DNA of 28,008 nucleotides from Gemmobacter sp964439015. Lineage in GTDB: Bacteria; Pseudomonadota; Alphaproteobacteria; Rhodobacterales; Rhodobacteraceae. The stretch covers positions 1-28,008 of the forward strand of contig CAYTMV010000029.1 of assembly GCA_964439015.1 (NCBI GenBank), read 5' to 3'. The notes under the pieces are model-generated. The model searched no databases. It saw nothing but the letters and a program-made list of their open reading frames with translations, and had not been told where the DNA came from. This document shows, in pieces, positions 22,411-28,008 of this stretch; positions within the stretch are counted from its first letter, which is position 1, and the number at the start of each line of letters is the position of its first letter. A program made the position numbers and the translations under genes.

Positions 22411-23916
22411 ATGTTCGAGAGCCTTTCCGAGCGCCTTGGCGGCGTGTTCGAGCGCCTGACCAAGCAGGGCGCCCTGTCCGAAGCCGATGTGGAAACCGCG
22501 CTGCGCGAAGTGCGCTTGGCACTGCTGGAGGCCGACGTTTCGCTGCCGGTGGCACGCGATTTCGTCAAGGCGGTGAAGTCCAAGGCGACCGGGCAAGCGG
22601 TGACCAAGTCGGTCACGCCGGGCCAGCAGGTCGTGAAGATCGTCCATGACGAGTTGGTGCGGGTGCTGGCCGGTGACGGCGCGCCCGAGGCGCTGAAGAT
22701 CGACAATCCGCCCGCCGCGATCCTGATGGTCGGTCTGCAGGGCTCGGGCAAGACCACCACCACCGCCAAGCTGGCCAAGCGCATCAAGGAAAAGCAGGGC
22801 AAGCGGGTGCTGCTCGCCAGCCTTGACACCCAGCGCCCGGCAGCGATGGAGCAGTTGCAGATCCTCGCCGGTCAGGTGGGCGTGGACAGTCTGCCGATCG
22901 TTGCGGGCGAAAGCGCCGTGCAGATCGCCCGCCGCGCCAAGACGCAGGCGACGATGGGCGGCTATGACGTCCTGTTCCTGGATACCGCCGGCCGTCTGCA
23001 CATCGACGAAGTGCTGATGGACGAGGTTCAGGCGGTGCGCGACATCGCCCAGCCGCGCGAGACGCTGCTGGTGGTCGACGGCCTGACCGGTCAGGATGCG
23101 GTCAATGTGGCGTTGGAGTTCGAGGCCAAGGTCGGCATCTCGGGCGTGGTCCTGACCCGGATGGACGGCGACGGGCGTGGCGGTGCGGCGCTGTCGATGC
23201 GCGCCGTGACCGGCAAGCCGATCCGCTTTGTCGGTCTGGGCGAGAAGATGGACGCGCTGGAGGTCTTTGACCCCGAGCGTGTGGCGGGCCGCATTCTCGG
23301 CATGGGCGACATCGTAGCCCTGGTCGAAAAGGCGCGCGAGACGTTCGAGGCCGAGCAGGCCGAGCGGATGGCCAAACGCTTTGCCAAGGGCCTGTTCAAC
23401 ATGAACGACATGAAGCTCCAGCTTGAGCAGATGCTCAAGATGGGGGGCATGCAGGGGCTGATGGGCATGCTGCCCGGCATGGGCGGCATGGCGAAAAAGG
23501 CCGAGGAAGCGGGTCTGAACGACCGGATGCTGCATCGCCAGATCGCCCTGATCCAGTCGATGACCAAGCGCGAGCGCGCCAATCCCGACCTGCTGCAGGC
23601 CAGCCGCAAGAAGCGCATCGCTGCCGGTGCCGGTGTGGAAGTGGCCGAGCTGAACCGTCTGCTGAAGCAGCACAAGCAGATGGCCGACATGATGAAAAAG
23701 GTCGGCAAGGGCGGCATGATGAAGCAGGTCGCCAAGCAGCTGATGGGCAAGGGCGGCATGCCCGACCTGAAAAACCTCACGCCCGAGCAGATGGCCGAGG
23801 CCGGACAGGCGATCAAGGCCGGCATGGGTGGTTCGATCCCCGGCATGGGTCGTGGTCTGCCGGGCTTGGGTGGTGGTCTGCCCTCGGGCCTTTCTGGGCT
23901 GATGAAGAAGAAATGA
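22411..23916 (+). CDS. ffh: Signal recognition particle protein Ffh
   Basis: A 501-residue SRP GTPase that, with 4.5S RNA, delivers nascent membrane proteins to FtsY and the translocon. N domain about 1-90; G domain with P-loop GLQGSGKTTTT (about 108-118), LDTAGRLHIDE and TRMDGDGRGGAAL; then a methionine-rich M domain (about 330-490, with MGGMQGLMGMLPGMGGMAKK and RIAAGAGVEVAELNRLLKQ) that binds signal peptides and RNA. The Gly/Met-rich C-terminal tail is typical of alphaproteobacteria. ATG 22411 has AAGGAGG upstream; an in-frame ATG at 22354 is rejected because it adds a non-homologous 19-residue extension. It overlaps the acetyltransferase gene by 4 bases. Confidence 0.97.
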   Translation: MFESLSERLGGVFERLTKQGALSEADVETALREVRLALLEADVSLPVARDFVKAVKSKATGQAVTKSVTPGQQVVKIVHDELVRVLAGDGAPEALKIDNPPAAILMVGLQGSGKTTTTAKLAKRIKEKQGKRVLLASLDTQRPAAMEQLQILAGQVGVDSLPIVAGESAVQIARRAKTQATMGGYDVLFLDTAGRLHIDEVLMDEVQAVRDIAQPRETLLVVDGLTGQDAVNVALEFEAKVGISGVVLTRMDGDGRGGAALSMRAVTGKPIRFVGLGEKMDALEVFDPERVAGRILGMGDIVALVEKARETFEAEQAERMAKRFAKGLFNMNDMKLQLEQMLKMGGMQGLMGMLPGMGGMAKKAEEAGLNDRMLHRQIALIQSMTKRERANPDLLQASRKKRIAAGAGVEVAELNRLLKQHKQMADMMKKVGKGGMMKQVAKQLMGKGGMPDLKNLTPEQMAEAGQAIKAGMGGSIPGMGRGLPGLGGGLPSGLSGLMKKK

Positions 23917-24464
23917 CGGCCGCTTTCGCCCCCGCACTGACCGGCACGCCCGTTCTGGAAACAGAGCGGCTGGTGCTGCGTGCGCCGGGGGCTGCGGATT
24001 GGCCGACCTTCCGCGCCATGATGGAAAGCGACCGCGGGCAGTTTCTGCGCACAGGCGCCTATGACCTGTCGAACACCTGGCGCAACTTCAACCATCTGAT
24101 CGGCCATTGGGTGACGCGCGGCTTCGGCATGTTCGTCTTTCAGCAAAAGGGTTGCGATCAGGGCCTCGGCATGAGCGGCCCTTGGTTTCCCGAAACCTGG
24201 CCCGAGCAGGAGATCGGCTGGTCGGTCTGGTTGCCCGAGGCTGAGGGTCGCGGCTTTGCCTATGAGGCCGCCCGTGCAGCCCGCCGCTTTGCCTATGACG
24301 TTCTGGGCTGGAAAACGGCTGTGTCGTATATCGCGCAGGGCAACGACCGCTCGGCCCGGCTGGCCACCCGTCTTGGCGCCGTGATCGACCCGGCCGCCAT
24401 CAGTCTGGGCGATCCGCCCGTGCGTGTTTTCCGCCACCCTTCACCCGAGGCCTGTGATGAGTGA
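23913..24464 (+). CDS. GNAT-family N-acetyltransferase (RimJ/RimL-like)
   Basis: A 183-residue acetyl-CoA-dependent acetyltransferase of the RimJ/RimL type. It starts with LETERLVLRAPGAADWPTF, has the beta-strand EIGWSVWLPEAEGRGFAYEAARAA with the acetyl-CoA pyrophosphate loop EGRGFAYEA (R-G-x-A variant), and ends with NDRSARLATRLGAV. Related enzymes acetylate ribosomal-protein N-termini or small amines; the target is unknown. It is translationally coupled to ffh (ATGA) and overlaps the chorismate mutase gene by 8 bases, so it is part of one long transcript. Confidence 0.88.
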   Translation: MTAAFAPALTGTPVLETERLVLRAPGAADWPTFRAMMESDRGQFLRTGAYDLSNTWRNFNHLIGHWVTRGFGMFVFQQKGCDQGLGMSGPWFPETWPEQEIGWSVWLPEAEGRGFAYEAARAARRFAYDVLGWKTAVSYIAQGNDRSARLATRLGAVIDPAAISLGDPPVRVFRHPSPEACDE

Positions 24465-24753
24465 CACCGTAACCCGCGCCGCCGCGATCCTGCGGGATCA
24501 CCGCGAAAGCATCGACCGGCTGGACGCGATCCTGGTCTTTACCCTGGCCGAGCGTTTCAAGCGCACGCAGGCCGTGGGCAGGCTGAAGGCCGAACACGAG
24601 CTTCCCCCCTCGGACCCGGCGCGTGAGGCGCGCCAGATCGAGCGGCTGGAGAAACTTTCGCAGGAGGCGGATCTCGATCCGGATTTTGCGAAGAAATTCC
24701 TGAACTTCATCATTTCCGAAGTGATCAGGCACCACGAGAAACTGCAAAAGTAA
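24457..24753 (+). CDS. Chorismate mutase (AroQ class)
   Basis: A 98-residue all-helical chorismate mutase of the AroQ type, converting chorismate to prephenate for phenylalanine and tyrosine synthesis. It shows the helix-1 pattern LRDHRESIDRLDAILVFTLAERF, then VGRLKAEHELPPSDPAREARQIERL and the C-terminal FAKKFLNFIISEVIRHHEKLQ. This is a stand-alone short domain with no dehydratase or dehydrogenase fusion. ATG 24457 lies inside the acetyltransferase end; the in-frame GTG at 24424 would overlap that gene further. It is 42 bases ahead of rpsP. Confidence 0.92.
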   Translation: MSDTVTRAAAILRDHRESIDRLDAILVFTLAERFKRTQAVGRLKAEHELPPSDPAREARQIERLEKLSQEADLDPDFAKKFLNFIISEVIRHHEKLQK

Positions 24754-24795
24754 GGCGGTCCGCCGCCCCCCAAAGGACACTGAAGGAGAACACCC

Positions 24796-25149
24796 ATGTC
24801 CATGAAAATCCGTCTGGCCCGTGGCGGCTCGAAAAAGCGCCCGTTCTATTCGATCGTCGCCTCCGACTCGCGCATGCCGCGCGACGGCCGCTTCATCGAG
24901 AAGCTGGGCACCTATAACCCGCTGCTGGCCAAGGACAGCGAAGACCGCGTCAAGCTGAACGCCGAGCGTGTGCAATACTGGATCAGCCAGGGCGCCCAGC
25001 CGACCGACCGCGTTGCCCGCTTCCTCGAAGCCGCCGGCCTGAAGGAAAAGACCGTCCGCAACAACCCGAAAGCCGCCAAGCCGGGCAAGGCCATGGCCGA
25101 GCGCGCCGCCAAGAAGGCCGCCCGCGCCGCTGCGCCGGCCGAAGAGTGA
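24796..25149 (+). CDS. rpsP: 30S ribosomal protein S16
   Basis: A 117-residue S16, an assembly protein of the 30S subunit body. The conserved N-terminus KIRLARGGSKKRPFYSIVASDSRMPRDGRFIEKLGTYNPL is complete, followed by VQYWISQGAQPTD. The C-terminus carries an Ala/Lys-rich extension (AERAAKKAARAAAPAEE), common in alphaproteobacteria. AAGGAG precedes the ATG. A hairpin terminator follows at 25175-25204, and the next gene, rimM, is 94 bases downstream. Confidence 0.97.
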   Translation: MSMKIRLARGGSKKRPFYSIVASDSRMPRDGRFIEKLGTYNPLLAKDSEDRVKLNAERVQYWISQGAQPTDRVARFLEAAGLKEKTVRNNPKAAKPGKAMAERAAKKAARAAAPAEE

Positions 25150-25174
25150 GTCATTTCCCAACGGGAATGATCGG

Positions 25175-25204
25175 GGGCGGCCGCAGGGCCGCCCTTTTCC
25201 TTTG
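25175..25204 (+). terminator. Rho-independent terminator behind rpsP
   Basis: GGGCGGCC (25175-25182), loop GCAG, GGCCGCCC (25187-25194), then TTTTCCTTT. An 8-bp GC-only stem with a T-rich tail. It may only attenuate, since rimM and trmD follow on the same strand. Confidence 0.8.
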
Positions 25205-25243
25205 CGCTGGCCTTTTGTAGGGTCAGGCCGGTGGAGGTGAGCG

Positions 25244-25753
25244 ATGGCTGATAGCGAACGCATCTGTGTGGGCTCGATTGCCGGTGCCTTTGGGGTCCGG
25301 GGCGAGGTGCGGCTGAAAAGCCATTGCGCCGAACCGACGGCGATTGCCGATTACGGGCCCCTCTACACGCAAGACGGGACGCGAAGCTTCAAGGTCACGC
25401 TGACCCGGCCGGTCGCGGGCGGTCTTGGCGCGCGGCTGTCGGGCGTCGAGACCAAGGAGGACGCCGATGCCCTGCGCGGGGTGGAGTTGTTTGTTGACCG
25501 TGACCGGCTGCCAAATCTGCCCGATGACGAATTTTATCACACCGACCTGATCGGGCTTGAAGTGCGCGATACTGGCGGCGTGCTGCTGGGTCGCGTGGCG
25601 TCCGTGGTGAATTATGGTGCTGGCGATATCCTTGAGGTTACGGGTGAAGCGCGGCGTGGTCCGCTGCTGCTGCCCTTTACCCGCGCCGTTGTGCCGACCG
25701 TCGATCTGGCCGCAGGCCGCATCGTCGCCGATCCGCCCGAGGGGCTTGAATGA
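25244..25753 (+). CDS. rimM: Ribosome maturation factor RimM
   Basis: A 169-residue 30S maturation factor that binds S19 and helps form the 30S head. N-terminal RimM domain with VGSIAGAFGVRGEVRLKSH; the C-terminal PRC-barrel begins FYHTDLIGLEV, has VNYGAGDILEVT and ends LLPFTRAVVPTVDLAAGRIVADPPEGL, a standard RimM tail. GGAGG lies 6 bases before the ATG. It overlaps the following membrane-protein gene by 4 bases (ATGA). Confidence 0.96.
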   Translation: MADSERICVGSIAGAFGVRGEVRLKSHCAEPTAIADYGPLYTQDGTRSFKVTLTRPVAGGLGARLSGVETKEDADALRGVELFVDRDRLPNLPDDEFYHTDLIGLEVRDTGGVLLGRVASVVNYGAGDILEVTGEARRGPLLLPFTRAVVPTVDLAAGRIVADPPEGLE

Positions 25754-26355
25754 GGTCCGATATGGAAATCCGCCACAAACTGCTGATGGCCGTCACGGCG
25801 CTGTTGTATTTCGGGCCGTTGCTGGCAGGCATGGGCGGCTTTGGCTGGTCGGTCGTGCCGGTCTTCCTGATGATTTTCGTGTTGTGGCTGGTGGTCATGC
25901 GCCCGCAGGACTGGCCGCAATCGCGTGCTGACTGGCGCTCTGGTGATATCTGGGTGGCGATGGCGGCCCGCATTGCGGTGCAGGTCTTGCTGGTCGTGGT
26001 GTTGTTCGGTGTCGGCCGTGGCATAGGTGGGATGCTGGGCGTTTTGCCGGCCATTCCGGCGCTGCTGCCCTTGGCGATTTCAGGCTTGGCGATCCCGTTT
26101 GCGCGGATGATCTGGGATCCGGCGCAGGCGGGTCATGCCGACAACCAGAGGATCCAGACCGAGGTGGCGGTTGCGATTACCCGGCCTCTGGCCGAGTTGC
26201 CGCCCGCCACCCCCGATGCCGAGCTGCGCGCCCATCTGGCAGCCTTGTCCGAGCAGTTGGCACCCGCTGACCTGACCCGGGCGCTGCAAGAGCATGCCGC
26301 GCGCAGCTGGGCGGCGCGGCGGTCGCTGGAACTGCTTGCCCAGCGGGGCGCATGA
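25750..26355 (+). CDS. Uncharacterised membrane protein between rimM and trmD
   Basis: A 201-residue protein I do not recognise as a named family. It has hydrophobic segments at about residues 10-28 (LLMAVTALLYFGPLLAGM), 32-49 (WSVVPVFLMIFVLWLVVM), 73-90 (AVQVLLVVVLFGVGRGIG) and 95-115 (VLPAIPALLPLAISGLAIPF), then a soluble alanine-rich, probably helical tail of about 80 residues facing one side of the membrane. The start is ATG 25750 (coupled to rimM) or ATG 25762. Its stop lies one base before the trmD GTG. Placement inside the rimM-trmD unit suggests co-expression with translation genes, but no role can be inferred from sequence. Confidence 0.8.
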   Translation: MRSDMEIRHKLLMAVTALLYFGPLLAGMGGFGWSVVPVFLMIFVLWLVVMRPQDWPQSRADWRSGDIWVAMAARIAVQVLLVVVLFGVGRGIGGMLGVLPAIPALLPLAISGLAIPFARMIWDPAQAGHADNQRIQTEVAVAITRPLAELPPATPDAELRAHLAALSEQLAPADLTRALQEHAARSWAARRSLELLAQRGA

Positions 26356-26356
26356 C

Positions 26357-27169
26357 GTGTCCGAGACGCCAAAGCCGAAAAGCCATGGTCGGCTGTCAGC
26401 CCGCCCCAGCCTGACCCCGCGTGACCTGATGGCGCCGCAGGTGCTGAAGGGCGCGTGGTGCGCCCGCATCGTGACGCTGTTCCCCGAGGCTTTTCCCGGC
26501 ACGCTGGGCCTGTCCTTGACCGGCAAGGCGCTGGATCAGGGGCGGTGGCAACTGGAAACCATCGACCTGCGCCCGTTTGGCGAGGGGCGGCATCGCAATG
26601 TCGATGACACGCCCGCAGGGGGCGGCGCCGGCATGGTGCTGCGCGCCGACGTGGTGGCCCGGGCGCTGGATCAGGCGGCGGCTGGCACGCCTGCGGACCG
26701 CGCCCGCTGGCCCGTGGTCTATCTGTCGCCCCGCGGCAAGCCCTTCACCCAGGCCAAGGCGCGGGACTGGGCGGCGGCTGACGGCATCACCCTGCTCTGC
26801 GGCCGGTTTGAAGGTGTGGACCAGCGCCTGCTGGATGCCTATGCGGTCGAGGAGGTCAGCCTTGGCGACTTTGTTCTGACCGGGGGCGAGATCGCCGCGC
26901 AAGCGATGCTGGATGCCACCGTGCGGCTGTTGCCCGGTGTGATTGGCAATGCCGAAAGTCTGGATGAGGAAAGCCATTCCCACGGGCTTCTGGAGCATCC
27001 GCAATACACCCGCCCGCAGGTCTGGCAGGGGCTTGAGATTCCGGCGGTGCTGACCTCGGGCAACCACGCCGCGGTGGCGAAGTGGCGGCGCAAACAGGCC
27101 GAGGCGCTGACGCGGGATCGCCGACCTGACCTTTGGGCCGAATGGCTGGCCGCTGAGGGCAAGCCCTGA
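26357..27169 (+). CDS. trmD: tRNA (guanine37-N1)-methyltransferase TrmD
   Basis: A 270-residue SPOUT methyltransferase that makes m1G at position 37 of tRNAs with G at position 36, preventing +1 frameshifts. Core motifs are VTLFPEAFPGTLGLSLTGKALDQG, VDDTPAGGGAGMV, YLSPRGKPF, the AdoMet knot LLCGRFEGVDQRLLDAY..VSLGDFVLTGGE, and NAESLDEESHSHGLLEHPQYTRP. The start is GTG 26357, giving the short hydrophilic N-terminal extension (SETPKPKSHGR) usual in this family group; ATG 26429 is an alternative. No strong ribosome site is seen, but the one-base gap to the upstream stop implies coupling. Confidence 0.96.
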   Translation: MSETPKPKSHGRLSARPSLTPRDLMAPQVLKGAWCARIVTLFPEAFPGTLGLSLTGKALDQGRWQLETIDLRPFGEGRHRNVDDTPAGGGAGMVLRADVVARALDQAAAGTPADRARWPVVYLSPRGKPFTQAKARDWAAADGITLLCGRFEGVDQRLLDAYAVEEVSLGDFVLTGGEIAAQAMLDATVRLLPGVIGNAESLDEESHSHGLLEHPQYTRPQVWQGLEIPAVLTSGNHAAVAKWRRKQAEALTRDRRPDLWAEWLAAEGKP

Positions 27170-27189
27170 CTGCGCCTCCCTGACTGCGC
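27164..27189 (+). repeat. 12-bp direct repeat spanning the trmD stop
   Basis: CCCTGACTGCGC occurs at 27164-27175 and again at 27178-27189 (period 14). The first copy contains the trmD TGA. It looks like a small local duplication just upstream of the rplS -35. Confidence 0.6.
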
Positions 27190-27193
27190 GCCC

Positions 27194-27222
27194 TTGACCG
27201 GCGCCTCCTGCGCGCCTATACG
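27194..27222 (+). promoter_or_regulatory. rplS promoter
   Basis: TTGACC (27194-27199), 17-base spacer, TATACG (27217-27222). The best sigma70-like match in the window. Predicted start near 27229, about 195 nt before rplS. Confidence 0.65.
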
Positions 27223-27228
27223 CGCTCG

Positions 27229-27422
27229 GTCCGGGGCGTCAGCCTGTCGGACCCGATTCCCTTTGCCCAGACCGGCTTTCTTCGGCCGGTGACGGGTGCG
27301 GGGCGCGGCAGATACAAGCAGGCGCCACCTGCGGCGGGCCGTTTTGCAGGCCCGGGCGAAGACCGGAAGCTCTGGCGCGGCATCATCTCTGCGGCATACC
27401 GCAGGCAAATGGAGAAACTGCG
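27229..27422 (+). promoter_or_regulatory. Long structured 5' leader of rplS
   Basis: The leader between the predicted start and the rplS ATG contains four perfect short hairpins: ACCGGC/GCCGGT (27271-27290), GCAGG/CCTGC (27318-27332), CGGGCC/GGCCCG (27335-27354) and CTGCGG/CCGCAG with loop CATA (27389-27404). The last ends 6 bases before the GGAG ribosome site at 27411. No coding ORF is convincing in it. It could be an L19-binding autoregulatory leader, but this is inference. Confidence 0.45.
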
Positions 27423-27797
27423 ATGAACCTGATCGCGCAGATCGAGGCGGAGCAAATCGCCGCCCTCGGCAAGAAGATCCCGGATTTCAAGGCCGGCGAC
27501 ACCATCCGCGTTGGCTATAAAGTGACCGAAGGCACCCGCTCGCGCGTGCAGGCCTATGAAGGCGTCTGCATCAGCCGTCGTGGTGGCGCCACCATCGCGG
27601 CCTCGTTCACTGTCCGCAAGATTTCGTTCGGCGAAGGCGTCGAGCGGGTCTTCCCGCTGTATTCGACCAACATCGACTCGATCGAAGTGGTGCGTCGTGG
27701 CCGTGTGCGCCGCGCGAAGCTGTATTATCTGCGTTCGCGTCGCGGCAAGTCGGCCCGTATCGCCGAAGTCACCAACTACAAAGCCAAAGCTGAGTGA
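27423..27797 (+). CDS. rplS: 50S ribosomal protein L19
   Basis: A 124-residue large-subunit protein at the 30S-50S interface. It matches L19 throughout: the N-terminal MNLIAQIEAEQIAALGKKIPDFKAGDTIRVGYKV, the core SRVQAYEGVCISRRGG..SFTVRKISFGEGVERVFPLYSTNIDSIEVVRRGRVRRAKLYYLR and a short tail. GGAG precedes the ATG by 8 bases. It is driven by the promoter at 27194-27222 and followed after 12 bases by rpmE. Confidence 0.97.
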   Translation: MNLIAQIEAEQIAALGKKIPDFKAGDTIRVGYKVTEGTRSRVQAYEGVCISRRGGATIAASFTVRKISFGEGVERVFPLYSTNIDSIEVVRRGRVRRAKLYYLRSRRGKSARIAEVTNYKAKAE

Positions 27798-27809
27798 GGA
27801 GCGGCGCCA

Positions 27810-28008
27810 TGAAAGAAGGCATCCACCCCGAATATCACTTCATCGAAGTGAAGATGACCGACGGCACCACCTTCCGCACCCGCACCACCTGGGGCAAGGA
27901 AGGCGACACCATGGCGCTGGATATCGACCCGCTGTCGCATCCCGCCTGGACCGGCCAGACCGCCAAGCTGATGGACACCGGCGGCCGCGTGTCGAAGTTC
28001 AAGAACAA
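27810..28008 (+). CDS. rpmE: 50S ribosomal protein L31 (3' end outside window)
   Basis: The first 66 residues of L31 are visible: MKEGIHPEYHFIEVKMTDG, then TRTTWGKEGDTMALDIDPLSHPAWTGQ and GGRVSKFKNK before the window ends. The zinc-binding cysteines of the C+ form are absent, so this is the C- (zinc-independent) version, usual in Rhodobacteraceae. GAGGAG lies about 6 bases upstream. It follows rplS by 12 bases, so the two are co-transcribed. No stop codon is reached. Confidence 0.94.

Noticed and set aside
22192..23937. A 581-codon minus-strand ORF opposite ffh
   Set aside because: His/Leu/Gln-rich shadow of the ffh frame with no recognisable domain.
27216..27455. Minus-strand 79-codon ORF in the rplS leader
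   Set aside because: It overlaps the start of rplS, has no ribosome site and resembles no known protein. The hairpins and promoter explain the region better.
1..28008. CRISPR array, prophage, insertion sequence or genomic island
   Set aside because: No spaced direct repeats, transposase, integrase or phage genes are seen. Neither tRNA gene is followed by an integrase or a duplicated tRNA 3' end, and base composition looks even throughout.

Overview
The window is about 28 kb of GC-rich bacterial chromosome. Gene content and protein style point to an alphaproteobacterium of the Rhodobacteraceae (Rhodobacterales). The signs are the block ffh / acetyltransferase / chorismate mutase / rpsP / rimM / membrane protein / trmD / rplS / rpmE, the order rsfS-rlmH-murein hydrolase, the leuC-leuD-x-nuclease-leuB region, a cysteine-free ribosomal protein L31, and the codon usage. 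I see no transposase, integrase, phage gene or CRISPR array. No gene-free stretch exceeds 300 bases, and the longest gaps (14055-14319, 17336-17557, 22167-22410, 27170-27422) hold recognisable promoters and leaders.

Layout. 1-471 is the 3' part of serB, followed by a TauE/SafE-type permease. zapE converges on the permease and diverges from a NYN-domain/OST-HTH protein. From 3343 to 7588 runs a tightly overlapping plus-strand operon: AEC transporter, S-formylglutathione hydrolase, DMT transporter, HAD phosphatase, ornithine-cyclodeaminase-family enzyme. A minus-strand block follows: tRNA-Pro(CGG), a second DMT transporter, leuB, a secreted nuclease-like protein, an unrecognised membrane protein, leuD, leuC and a 30-codon ORF just upstream of leuC. 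From 14320 the plus strand carries rsfS, rlmH and a lytic transglycosylase, converging on yidD-rnpA-rpmH. Then come a TVP38/DedA-like membrane protein with a flavin disulfide reductase, an orphan sensor histidine kinase, tRNA-Arg(ACG) and a convergent LysR regulator. The last 5.6 kb is the translation/secretion block from ffh to rpmE, cut by the window end.

How it works together. Most genes are housekeeping: leucine biosynthesis (leuB, leuC, leuD), ribosome assembly and maturation (rsfS, rlmH, rimM, trmD, rpsP, rplS, rpmE, rpmH), tRNA processing (rnpA) and membrane-protein targeting (ffh, yidD). I found no clearly new multi-gene system. The items most worth a second look are a possible leaderless 30-codon ORF starting at the predicted leuCD transcription start, a roughly 195-nt hairpin-rich leader before rplS, the TVP38-flavoprotein pair whose enzyme has Tyr where lipoamide dehydrogenases have their catalytic His, a nuclease-like gene with no normal start codon, and an uncharacterised membrane protein inside the leu cluster. 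Promoter, hairpin and operon calls were made by eye and are inferences.
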